From Blasia pusilla (lineage: Eukaryota; Marchantiophyta; Marchantiopsida; Blasiales), in contig CM114275.1 of assembly GCA_050084515.1 (NCBI GenBank), forward strand, positions 11,222,001 through 11,286,000: a stretch of 64,000 bases of DNA. The letters run 5' to 3'. Made by a program: the position numbers and the translations under genes. The notes under the pieces are model-generated. The model saw only the letters and a list, made by a program, of their open reading frames with translations, ran no database searches and was not told the DNA's origin. Positions 53,484-63,419 of this stretch are shown here, one piece after another (positions within the stretch are counted from its first letter, which is position 1; the number at the start of each line of letters is the position of its first letter).

Positions 53484-54350
53484 AGGTCATTCATCAGCTG
53501 GCCGAGGATTTGGATTGCAAGATCTGAGGTCAGGGATGTTTTGGGAGATGCTGCGAGTAGTATGACACTTGCAAGAGAGTCACATATGTTCTCCAGCGTA
53601 CATTTTGGAGAACGTGCGAGAGTTGGGTCACGTGCCCATCGTCCACGACTGTGGTGGACGAACCTGATACCATCACAGGTACTGAGTCGAGCCTACAGTG
53701 GAGTCCAGAGAGCACCACCTCTCATAATGGATGCTATTTTGGGCTCAGGGCGTCGATCTCAGGTGGTGACACGGGCTGATAGACCACCGTTGGCCATGGC
53801 CAATAGGGTGGGGGAGTTGAGGGCAGCCTTACCTACGTTGGTGAGCTTCCCAGCATCCCATGCCTTTTGTCAGGGAGGGCCAAGCATGATTTGGGATGAG
53901 GTGACCGGAGTATTGAGGAGCCTATAGCGTAGATGAGCGAGCGCCATGGGGTTCACTACGGTACTACGGCGGTGCCAGGATGACCGAGGCATCACGGAGA
54001 CAGTGTTGGGGCAAAGGGGATGGACCTCAACTGTCTCACATGGATAGTCACCTAGGTATGGTGAGCGGCAGACGGATGATGCTAGTGTCATCCATGCCGC
54101 CACGCCCACGAAGTTGGACCATTTCCTATAGGGTCTATACATGCATTGACTGGGGGCGAGACGAGGAGAGATAGGCACCCATGGACTTCCTGGGACGTCG
54201 TTCGAGCAGAGAGTGCGAAGGCGGCTAGAGTAGCACATGTTCATTTTTTGGATGTGGAGCATTTGGAGTGGAGTGGCTGTTGCGGAGGTGGCTAGGGTTG
54301 CTACATAGCAACCAAAGCCGGAGGTTGCGTCCTCTCCGAGTGAGGTCACG

Positions 54351-55200
54351 ATGGAGACTTGGGAGCCTGTGATAGGTCTCAAGTTGATAGGAGGAGAGCG
54401 ACGGCGAGTTCATAGGTTTCTGAGAGGGCATGTCGGTTGTTTTGCCTTGATGATGAGAGACTTGGGTACGCTGAAGGGTCCCGGGATACGGATTGAGTTG
54501 GCTAGTGATACGCCGATCTTTCGTCGACCCTACAGGTATTCTGATATGGAGCGAGCCTTGATTCAGAGCAGGAGTCAAGACTTGTTGGAGGCAGGACTTG
54601 TGGAGTTATCACATGGGGAGTATGCATCTGCCATAGTCATGCCGGCGAAGAAGGATATGTATGGCAATTGGACGGATAGGGGCATGTGTGGAGATTACCG
54701 TCCTATCAACCGACAGACGAGGTCAGATCGGTACGAGGAGATCTTTGATGCGGTAGGGCATGCAAAGATCTTCAATACTTTAGATCTCCGTGCTGGCTAT
54801 CATCAGCTTCCTATCAGGTTGGAGGAAAGGGAGAAGACATCATTCTGGGGGATAGATCGGTTCGGGAGAGATTGCTTGTATCACTGGCGGTTCTTACCAT
54901 TTGGGTTGAAGAACACGCCTGCGGAGTTTCAGAGAGTGATGGATAGGATTTTGGCTGGCTTGGATTTTGTACGATGTTACATAGATGATATTCTTATCTT
55001 CAGTTCCACGGTTGAGGAGCATGAGCGACACTTGGAGGAGGTGTTTCGGCGATTGCAGTTACATGGACTGAAGTTACATCCAGGCAAGTGCAGATTCTTT
55101 CAGGAGCAGATTGAGTACTTGGGACACACCATGTACCCGAGTGGGTTAGGCGTTCAGCAGACAAAGGTAGATGCTATTGCGTAGATTCCATGCCCTACAG
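54351..55200 (+). CDS. Reverse transcriptase of element B, intact
   Basis: 277 codons: METWEPVIGLKLIGGERRRV, IELASDTPIFRRPYRYSDME, LVELSHGEYASAIVMPAKKD, MCGDYRPINRQTRSDRY, IFNTLDLRAGYHQLPIRLEE, SFWGIDRFGRDCLYHWRFLP, FGLKNTPAEFQRVMDRILAG, the catalytic YIDDILIFSS (54976-55005) and QIEYLGHTMYPSGLGVQQTK. All RT motifs are present. A single stop (TAG, 55182) precedes the connection region. Confidence 0.93.
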
Positions 55201-55202
55201 AT

Positions 55203-55800
55203 GTGAGTCAAGTCCGAGCATTTCTTAGACAGGCGAACTTCTATCGACGATATGTCAAGGGTTTTAGTGCGATCGCAAAGTCTTTGACCTTGTTGACGAG
55301 ACTTGATCAGGTGTGGTTGTGGGGAGATGATCAGGAGCGAGCATTTCAAGAGCTCAAGGACAGGTTGACATCCTCACCCATTTTACAGAGACCGGTTAGG
55401 GGTCGCCCATTCCAGTTACATACGGATTGGAGCATGTTGGGTCTAGGAGCAGTGCTTACTCAGAGGGATGACGAGGAGAGGGAGTTCGTTGTGGCTTACG
55501 CGAGCCGATCGAACAACCTTGCAGAGGAGGCGGCACACCTCCTACAAGGGAGAGTGCTTGGCTGCAGTGTGGGCCGTGGCACATTTTAGGTGCTATTTAT
55601 TCGGCAACCCTTTCACACTTATCACTGATCATCAGCCGTTGAGGTGGTTGATGGAGTCCGACAAGCTTACGGAAAAGCTTGCCAGGTGAGCTCTATTACT
55701 ACAGGAGTATGAGTTTGAGGTGGTTCATAGGCCAGGTTGGCTGAACCAGGATGCGGATGGGTTGAGTCTTAACCCATGTCCGAGTCACAAAGACGCCACA
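55203..55800 (+). pseudogene. Connection and RNase H of element B
   Basis: QVRAFLRQANFYRRYVKGFS and DDQERAFQELKDRLTSSPIL (connection), PFQLHTDWSMLGLGAVLTQR and EFVVAYASRSNNLA, then after a frameshift near 55535 KGECLAAVWAVAHFRCYLFG and FTLITDHQPLRWLMESDKL. The Glu of the RNase H triad is kept (GEC where A has GEY). Confidence 0.85.
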
Positions 55801-55829
55801 AGAGCTTGATGGCACAGAGAGAGTGATGA

Positions 55830-57068
55830 GGAGATGGTGCCCGGTTGGCATGCATCTGCCTATCTTTGTTGGTTGACCATGGCAGGTCAGCCACAGGTGA
55901 TGACTCCAGTGGTGGGATTGGATGATGAGTCTTTGGATCCGGAGGTTAGTGAGGAGGCGGATGTGTGGTCGTGATATCCATGACGACGTGGAGGTTGTGG
56001 AGTTCTTGCGCATGGCGTCATTGCATAGTCAAATGAGTGCTAGGGAGCGGATCGGATCCTCAGAGAGCCAAGAGGTTCAAGTGGGAGGGGACTCACATTT
56101 TGCGGGTATGGGGAGATGGTAGGATACGAGTGGTACCTCATCCTTCCCAGCAAGCACGTGTAGTGCGACATGCCCATGAGGAGTTGGGACATTTCGGAGT
56201 AAAGCGTACTTATAGCTTACTCCAGGTTCACTATTGGTGGCGCGGCATGCATACTGGGGTACAGCAGTTTGTGGCCAGATGTATGGTATGTGACAGAGTG
56301 CGAGCATCCTTCAATGCTCCCACTCCGTTGTTACATCCTTTGCCGATTATGGGTTTAGGTTATCGGTGGAGTTTAGACTTTGCGGGACCTTTGCTATTGA
56401 CAGGGCGTCATCATAGGTACGTGTTGGTCATGGTGGAGCATTTCTCCAAGTGGATAGAGTTGGTGGCACTACCAGACAAGGCGAGCGAGGGAACAGCTTA
56501 TGCGTTTCTAGATCGTGTGCTTAGTCATTTTGGTGCACCGGCGGAGGTGTTGACTGACCAGGGTACCGAGTTCAGGGGAGAGTTTCAGGCCTTGTGTGAT
56601 CAGGCGCTGATAGATCACCGCACCACATCCTGAGATCATCCTGAGGCGGATGGGTTGGCGGAGAGAGTGGTACAGATGGTGAAGAGAGGGTTGCACAAGT
56701 ATGGCTTGCAGCGGGGACAGTTGAGGGAGTGGGACCTACAGTTGCCATGGTTGGCTATGGGTTATCGCTTTAGTCGGCAGGCATCCTTGGCTTCATTTTC
56801 ACCATACTTTTTGCTCTTTGGGAGAGAGCCTGATTTACCTGCAGCGATTCGACGTGACATGGCGGAGGTGTTAGATCTTGATGATCCAGATGTGTGGGTG
56901 CAAGCATGTTCTCAGAGGGCAGAAGTTTTTCGTAGAGTTATGCCTATGGCCTTTGAGAACTTAGCTATTGCCCAGCATAGAGATACATTGAGGTACGCGA
57001 CCATTCGTGGAGGAGGTTATCATCCAGGGATTAGGAGGTTTCATCCCGGAGATTACGTGTATTTATAG
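55830..57068 (+). pseudogene. Integrase of element B
   Basis: A linker with SDEEMVPGWHASAYLCWLTM, then RAKRFKWEGTHILRVWGDGR, the zinc finger VVRHAHEELGHFGVKRTYSL with ARCMVCDRV, and the core LDFAGPLLLTGRHHRYVLVM, VLTDQGTEFRGEFQALC. A TGA at 56632-56634 separates it from HPEADGLAERVVQMVKRGLH (Glu) and SFSPYFLLFGREPDLPAAIR. DDE residues are all present; the stop lies between the second Asp and Glu. Confidence 0.9.
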
Positions 57069-57413
57069 CACGCGGCACCCACGACGCTAGATGTCACTGC
57101 AGGGCGCACGATCCTACGTGTGCGCGAGGTATTACCGACCGGAGTCCTCATGTTGGAGGGACGGGATGGTATGGTTTGGAAGGATCATGTGCGCAATTGT
57201 GCACCATGTCATCTTTCGAACGTAGATGGGACGGTGGATCCGAGCTTGGCAGTGGTACTTGCTGCCTTAAGGTGTATGTTGTGCGGATCTGCAAGGGGTG
57301 CAGCCACCATGTTGATATGTGATGGTTGTTCTCGAGGGTGGCATATGTCATGTCTGACCCCCCCTCTTGATGTGGTTCCCACGGGAAGATGGATCTGTCC
57401 AAGATGTGTATAG
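57069..57413 (+). CDS. Integrase C-terminal region and PHD finger of element B
   Basis: From 57120: VLPTGVLMLEGRDGMVWKDH, VRNCAPCHLSNVDGT, then a complete PHD finger: CMLCGSARGAATMLICDGCS, RGWHMSCLTPPLDVVPTGRW, ICPRCV, stop. The Cys4-His-Cys3 pattern (C-x2-C, C-x2-C, H-x4-C as HMSC-type, C-x2-C) and the Trp two residues before the last pair are intact. A TAG at 57066 breaks the frame from integrase. PHD fingers usually bind methylated or unmodified H3 tails; which state this one would bind cannot be told. Confidence 0.92.
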   Translation, partial: HAAPTTLDVTAGRTILRVREVLPTGVLMLEGRDGMVWKDHVRNCAPCHLSNVDGTVDPSLAVVLAALRCMLCGSARGAATMLICDGCSRGWHMSCLTPPLDVVPTGRWICPRCV

Positions 57414-57489
57414 GGTAGTAGGTCATGTCAGAGAGATGTGATATTTTCGATCTGGAGTTAGGGGTATCCAACTGCCAGCTAGGGGGGCG

Positions 57490-57627
57490 GTTTGTGTGAT
57501 CTCCATGTATACGTATGAGTTGATTTTGTACATGTGTGGATCGACCCGTGTGCGGGGAAGATCGGTCTTGTATGGTGTAGATGTGATGAGCGATGTATGT
57601 TGTGTAGCGATATGTATGCGCACGACA
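57490..57627 (+). repeat. Extra copy of the LTR end before the 3' LTR (element B)
   Basis: TGTGATCTCCATGTATACG...GCGCACGACA, the same sequence that closes the LTR, precedes TGTCACATC by two bases, exactly as in element A (44913-45055). Confidence 0.75.
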
Positions 57628-57629
57628 GT

Positions 57630-58190
57630 TGTCACATCTGAGTAGCCGATAGGCCGAGATCTATCGTGGATAGGGCGTAGGAGCCAGCGGACTATCTTGA
57701 GTGAAACTTTGTCCCACGGTGTCGGATGAGGTTAAGGATAGGTCCATTGTGTCAGGAACGTCGTTCCTGACAACTTTCATGTTGAGGTCTTTAACATCCG
57801 GGTGACTTGTTGACCAGTCACCCCCCCCCAGTAACCTATGTCTTGCTTGAGTTACCAAGGAAGAAACTATTTTTAGGGGAAGAGCCTTTTGGCTCTTCCC
57901 AACACTATATAAGAGAGGAAGATGGCTTTCCTAAGCCATCTTTCTCATGTTGGGCCGTTGGAGCACCTCCCTTGTATGTGTGTGAGCTAGGACTAGGGTG
58001 CTAGCGTCCGGATTCCTTGATAGCACAGGGTGGACGAGGCTCGATATGCTGATGTAGATTGAAGAGTGGAGTTTTAGGCCGGGTGTGCCGTTTTTACTAC
58101 TCTTTAATTTTCCATGTATACGTCTGAGTTGATTTTTGTACATGTGTGGATCGACTTGTGTATGGGGAAGATCGGTGTTGTGTGGTGTAG
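57630..58190 (+). repeat. 3' LTR of element B, truncated
   Basis: TGTCACATCTGAG onward, matching 44910 back to 44360. The last 60 or so bases are missing because the DNA transposon end GGGGCTGGTATTCTG starts at 58191. Confidence 0.8.
57877..57942 (+). promoter_or_regulatory. LTR TATA box between two hairpins
   Basis: TATATAA (57906-57912) lies between a perfect 10-bp stem with TTTT loop (GGGAAGAGCC...GGCTCTTCCC, 57877-57900) and another perfect 10-bp stem with TCCT loop (AAGATGGCTT...AAGCCATCTT, 57919-57942). Both are conserved in element A (44608-44675). The second would sit at or just after the transcription start. Confidence 0.7.
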
Positions 58191-59293
58191 GGGGCTGGTA
58201 TTCTGGCAGGAGAGAGTAAGAGAGGAGAGGAAGAGAGGAAGAGAGGAGAGTCTCTCTTAAAAAAAAAGGGCCAAATCCGCCTCCTCTCTTCAAAAATTTT
58301 TGACATATTTGAAATTTTTGTTTGCTTTCAAATTCAGGAAATCTTTAGAAGAGAGTAGGTAGTGGTCCACATTTGGCCCTAAAAAAACCTCCTTTTTCCT
58401 GGGGGCGAAAAAAAAGTAGACATCATAAGACCACTACAAACATTTTTCCATCACTCTCCATGTGAGCCTAAGTTTCTTAACATTTCCTGTCTCGGTCTAC
58501 AATAAGCAGTGCCCATGGGTAGTTTTGTTGGAGGACCACCCGGATGCCAACCTCTCTTTTTGCAGGGATTGTTGCCTGCATCATGGCCTCCCCTGAATTG
58601 CCCCATAACCAACTTTATGTTGGTTATGAATGGTGTCTGCTCAAGACCAACTTTGTGAAATGTGAACACATGAGAGGATAATTGAACCAAAAGATTGTTA
58701 GTTGTTTGGAGTAAAGAGGCGATGTCCCTTCATTAAGATCCTAAGGCTGAGAAACCGGAAGTCGCACCCCTCCCAACCCGTAAGAAAGCTCACCATAAGA
58801 AAGGAAAGATTTTAAGAAGTGATTTTCTTCCACCCCGCACTCCACGACGATCTAACAAAGTTGGGAATCCGAAATGGCAATCCGACAGGTAGTAGGAATC
58901 CTGCACATCTTAGACAAGAAAATAAGCCTACAACTGGTTTGACGAATGTAGGGGAACGAGCCAAACGTTAAGAAGCCCGCCACAATGCGTCAGAATTTGG
59001 TCTCACGGGGAAAGAGTCCGATCACTCAAGCAGTCAACCTGTTGGAATCCGGCTAGCTTGCCTGGAAGTGGTTAAAAAGTTGCAGTGGGAAAAAAGCAAA
59101 AAGTCGGAATCATACGGGTTGCAAAATGGCAAACTTGAGTAGCTAAAAGAACACAATCCACAAGTCCAAAAACATATTCCAGAAAACTTTTACAAACACC
59201 ATTATGGGTTGAAAAAATCTCGTCCTTTATTACCTCCGAAGGAACCTCGGAAATGTACATTGAACCTAGTCTATGATTTCTTGACCTCGTCAT

Positions 59294-59740
59294 CTACAAA
59301 TTTACTCCTAACTCTCTCGGTGACAGTACCAAAGGAATGTCCTGGGATTCAAGTGGCTCCTCTGGCCGGTTGTAGACGGGGATCGAAAATGTTGGCGAAT
59401 TCGAGAGCCTTGGCCCTCCCCATGGGTACACCATAACGGTCCCATGTAACCTGTCTCGAGTCCCACCGCCTTCCTCGGTAGTATACCTTGTACGCTCTCG
59501 CAATGTGACACCCATCCAAAGTATCAATATCCGCTCCGCCCCGGTAATACCACTATGGCAACGCACTGGTAGAAGGAATCCAACACGCCGAGAAGAAAAG
59601 AAGCCTACGCCGCTTTTACGAGTTGAGGGAAGGTGCCAAGGGAAGAAGCCCGCTAGACTCGCACGATCCGAAGGGTCCCGATCGGCAACTGTCGGAATCG
59701 ACAGGTTGCCTGGAGGAGGTAAAAAGGGTTCGATGGTCAA
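59294..59740 (-). pseudogene. Right-end tail ORF, second copy
   Basis: Reads LPPPGNLSIPTVADRDPSDR, then GGPRLSNSPTFSIPVYNRPE, EPLESQDIPLVLSPRELGV; the last acidic residues are out of frame. Function unknown; see 40822-41295. Confidence 0.45.
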
Positions 59741-60027
59741 AAAGCGAAAAGTTGCAAGGAGGATAAATCCGACGGGTTGCGGTGGTCATAAAGTGAAAAT
59801 TGCAAGGTGAGAAATCCGACGGGTTGAAAAGTAGAAGACCGTGGAGTACATAGACGATCACATTTGAAAAGACAAAATGATCAAGCAAACATTTACAAGC
59901 ACCACCATCGATTGAAAAATCTTCGCTTTATATCATCCGAAAAAAGCTCGGAATCAGACATTTGATCTATTCTATGAAATCTTTTGCCAAATTATCAAAA
60001 ACTCCCTACTCCAAACGCTGTGGTCAG

Positions 60028-61450
60028 TCAAGGGTCGTTGAGTTCTTTGAACTCACTCGTCATCGTCGAGAGCTCTTGCAAAATCACTTTCGGCCTTGCC
60101 CTCCCGATTTTGGGAATCGTTGGAAGTGACGATGGAGTCACTACCAAGGGTGGCTCTGGAACCGGAGCTCTCGTCTTCGGTGGAGAGTTGTACGCCCCAA
60201 TGAGCCTTTCGTATTCTACCTTTGCCTCCTTGCAAAGGTCAAAGAGTTCCTGCCTTCCCTCGAGGTAGAGAATGTTCTTGCCACTCTGCCAGGTGCCTCT
60301 GATACTCGCCCCTGAAAGGCCCACTAAGTCGAACACCAAGTCACCCGGCCTTGAGCAGAGCTCAATGAGCGTTTGCATTAGGGCTGGCGACTTTTCCCTT
60401 CCTCCTAGAAGTGGGGTACTGTCTTGCATGTAAATTCCCGGGGGGGAATTGTACAAACTATCTAAGCTGTACCCATCTGAGCATGGATCCACAGGATCCT
60501 GAATCTTGAACACCTGGAAATTGTGCTCGGGCCGAACGAAGCAATACACGTAGGAGTGGTCCATCTGAAAATCAGCACGAAACAATGTCAGAAACTAAAA
60601 AAGTCGCCTTGAGAAGATTTTCAAAAACTGACTTTGGATCAACCTGTCGGAGTCCAACGGGTTGTTTTATCCCGGACCAACCCGTCGGAACTCGATGGGT
60701 TGCAGTTGCTTTTGGGTTTTCCAAGTTGATTTTGGTTTTCGGATGCAACCCGTCGGAAGGCGACGGGTTGCTGGCCTAGACCAGCCCATGCTCGCCTGAA
60801 AGCAACCCGTCTGATAGTAACCCGTCGCTATTAGACGGGTTGCATCCAAAAACCAAAATCAACTGCAACCCGTCGGGTTCCGACGGGTTGCAGGTACACC
60901 GCGGTTTTCCCTGTGTATGTGGGAAAGATGCAACCCGTCGAAACCGACGGGTTGCTCTCACCGAGCATGCTCGCCCAAAGAACCCGCCGCCTTCCGACGG
61001 GTTGCTCACGGACGAAAAACCCAGATTGAGTGATTCTACACATCATTATAAGATAATTGAAATTATTGTACAGAATTGAGCCTTACCCGAATTTGACTCG
61101 TCGCAGATCGGAGTGGGTACTCGTTTTTGATGATCCACGATTGTGCCGTCCTCCACTTTAGCGACCTCTTGACGCGCCTTGGAGGTTGAAGAGCTCGCCT
61201 CGCTCCCTCCGATCCAACACCAAAAAGCAGCCCCCGCCACACTCGGATAGGCGTCGCAAAGGAGAACAAAAGTGCAACTGGTCATAAGTGAGCGCAGATT
61301 CCACTCGGGTATCTCGTCCGCCGGATTTTCGCCCCAAAGTCGCAACCCGAGGGCAGATCGGCGATCAAGAGATCCACCGCAACCTCTTCCACCACTCCAT
61401 TCACCGCCCAGCGGCGCCCGTTCGTTGGAGCTTCCGCCCAGCGTTGTCAA
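60028..61450 (-). pseudogene. Amino-methyltransferase-like domain, second copy
   Basis: Exon b (60028-60564) is intact over 179 codons: MDHSYVYCFVRPEHNFQVFK, IQDPVDPCSDGYSLDSLYNS, LMQTLIELCSRPGDLVFDLV, GLSGASIRGTWQSGKNIL, QELFDLCKEAKVEYERLIGA. It is the best-preserved copy. Acceptor CAG at 60565-60567 and donor GTAAGG at 61086-61081 define a 522-bp intron. Exon a (61087-61440) reads EVAVDLLIADLPSG in one frame and WGENPADEIPEWN in another; motif IV is D-L-P-S. Inferred function and doubts as for the first copy. Confidence 0.55.
60640..61020. repeat. Palindrome-bearing intron, second copy
   Basis: About seven palindromes or near-palindromes of the AACCCGTCGG...CCGACGGGTT type near 60645, 60677, 60745, 60802, 60864, 60929 and 60979, with loops of varying sequence (GAACC, GAAGG, CTATTA). 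Confidence 0.8.
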
Positions 61451-61495
61451 TTTTTGATGGCAATTGTCGACGCTTGAGAACTGAAGTTATTCAGC

Positions 61496-62958
61496 TCATC
61501 TAGTAAAGAGGTGAACTGAAGGAGGACGCTTGTCCGGGTCGTTGTTTGTCTGTCTCCCTGCTCGTCCGGACGATTCCGCCTCTGGCCTCTCATCTTTAGG
61601 CTCTCTTTGGGAAGTCTCGGCCTCTGAATTTTTCCCTCCTCGCCTTGCCTTTGAGACCATTTGTGGATTTGTCTTTGGCTGTCCGGACCTTGGAAGCCAA
61701 CTCACTTTGTCTCGTGGCCTGCTCTTCGCATCTCCTCCAAAGAAGTCTTCAGCCGACGAAATTGGGGATGTCGTCTTGTCCCGAGGCCTTTGCATCATGA
61801 ACCACTCGAAAGTCCTTATCCGTGATGTCTTCATGGTCGTTGAAGTCGAGCCAAATGGGGCAATTCTCCACCTCCCAATCCGACATGTGCTGACCCATCT
61901 CCACGTCGTACATGGAGAATGTCTCTGCATCCGTGGCGAAGCCCACAATTTCAAAGGTGCGGTAATTTTCCCCACGTACTGCGTTCTTACATTGGACAAG
62001 GTACTGAATACCATCCGTTGGGCGGCTTTTAGTCGAACATTATCGGCCGTCTACTCCTCAGAGATCTCGCTTCTTCTTCGCTTGATCCCGTTTGTTACCC
62101 TCTACTTCTTTGTCAAGCTCTGCCGAGGAGGGCGCAAACCTTGAACATGGTCTTGAATCCTGGGTTTTTTGTTGGCTTGTCCCGGATGTCGTCGAGCCAA
62201 ACCTCGTAATCTCCAGAACTTTCAAGGTTTGCTTCGGCGAGAATGGGCTCTAATCTTCGAGCTCCGCTTGCAGGACCGCCGGCAAAGACGGACTTCCCGA
62301 TTACCCGCAACGCGCCCCGAACGACCATTCGGCGTAGCCAATGCGAGATCATGGATCGGACACACCCGGAGGATGGTGTGCCGCCCTCTTCAGGCCCTCG
62401 AGCCCTCGAGATCGATTTTCATCGATCGTATCCTCTGAACTTCGCTAATCCCGGATAACGCAAAACGATGCACGCGATCCGGCGACACTTTCTCCCCAAT
62501 CCGACCATGCGGATCTTCATCCCTCTTCCTCGATGCTTGATAATCGCCTTGAGCTCCTTGTAGAACTCGGACCAAGTTCGGGGTTGAGAATCTTGATGTA
62601 TCACGCATCTTGCTCGCCGATGTATTTCGTTGCGGCAGATCAAAGCAGCTTGATGAATTTGGCGCTCAGACGCAGATACCTTCTCCCTCCGCTCCGGCTC
62701 CAAAGCGGCGCTTTTCTTCGCGGCTTTGTATCTTCGACCACAAAGGATCGCGTTACGGCGCATCTTGAGAAATAAACTTGTTTGCCAGGTTTTCTTCTTA
62801 ACTCGAGCATCCTTTGCAAGCATCGATTGGCGAGGGCACGCCAAGAACCCCAGTACTCTCCCGGGTGCGTCGTAAGTACCTTCCTCACCCAATCGCAGTC
62901 CTGGATCCAATGGTGGGTGACATTCCCTTCCGATACAATCCTGCACATCCAAACTCAA
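61496..62958 (-). pseudogene. Rightward-gene exon 3, second copy
   Basis: The frame starting after acceptor TGCAG (about 62948) reads EGNVTHHWIQDCDWVRKVLT, THPGEYWGSWRALANRC, then after stops KELKAIIKHRGRGMKIRM-type sequence, ESSGDYEVWLDDIRDKPTKN (62113-62352), HMSDWEVENCPIWLDFNDHE, DITDKDFRVVHDAKASGQDD (61749-61946) and an acidic/basic tail. It confirms the exon order of the first copy. No known domain recognised. Confidence 0.5.
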
Positions 62959-62985
62959 CCCGTCAGGAAATTACATGGGTTCATG

Positions 62986-63382
62986 CAACCCGTTGGACTC
63001 CGACGGGATGTCACAGCTCAGGGTCGGATTCTAGCAACAAGCTAAATGATGCAACCCGTCGGAGTCCGACGGTTTGCATTCAGATTTGCTAATGGCAGGT
63101 AAGCAACTCGTCGGACTCCGACGGGTTTCTGGACTACACGCTTTTTCGGATGTTTTTTTAAGAGTGCAACTCGTCGGACTCTGACGACTTGTTTGATTGA
63201 ACATAGATTTAACTAGTTTTTGGCCCAAAGCAAACCGTCGGAGTCCGACGGGTTGCTCGATAGGCCGCCTTGTGAGGTTTTTTTTAAGAATGCAACTCGT
63301 CGGACTCCGACGAGTTGCTCGAGTGACTGCAGGTTTAGAAGGTTTTTTCCCTAAAGCAACCCGTCGGAGTCTGACGGGTTGC
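62986..63382. repeat. Intron 2 palindrome array, second copy
   Basis: Seven palindromes begin near 62986, 63052, 63104, 63165, 63229, 63292 and 63356; the last four steps are 61-64 bp. Four fewer units than the first copy, so array length varies between copies. Confidence 0.85.
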
Positions 63383-63419
63383 TTTGGGGCAAAAACCTTC
63401 TAAACCATGCTCGTCGTAA

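Larger units (their letters stand above)
51885..54050 (+). pseudogene. Cytosine-5 DNA methyltransferase domain of element B, interrupted
   Basis: Motif I VLDLFGGISTGLAAILQAGV (51888-51950), then YVERDETARRVSLRHVARLV, DISLVGAQDLDRVGTIHLVI and motif IV AGWPCQG with the catalytic Cys present (52150-52175). After the insertion: GRGFGLQDLRSGMFWEMLRV, FGERARVGSRAHRPRLWW (the ENVP motif is disrupted, reading SSVHFGERAR in one frame), TNLIPSQVLSRAYSGVQRAP and PSMIWDEVTG, ending near LGQ..DLN around 54020. The target-recognition region between VIII and IX is short. Several frameshifts. Confidence 0.88.
51881..58190 (+). mobile_element. Ty3/gypsy element B, sister of A in opposite orientation
   Basis: Begins inside the methyltransferase (GTGTTAGATCTCTTCGG, equal to 50040 in A) and runs plus-strand through reverse transcriptase, RNase H, integrase and PHD finger into a 3' LTR cut off at 58190 by the DNA transposon. 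Interrupted by a 1.3-kb insertion (52176-53483). Confidence 0.88.
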
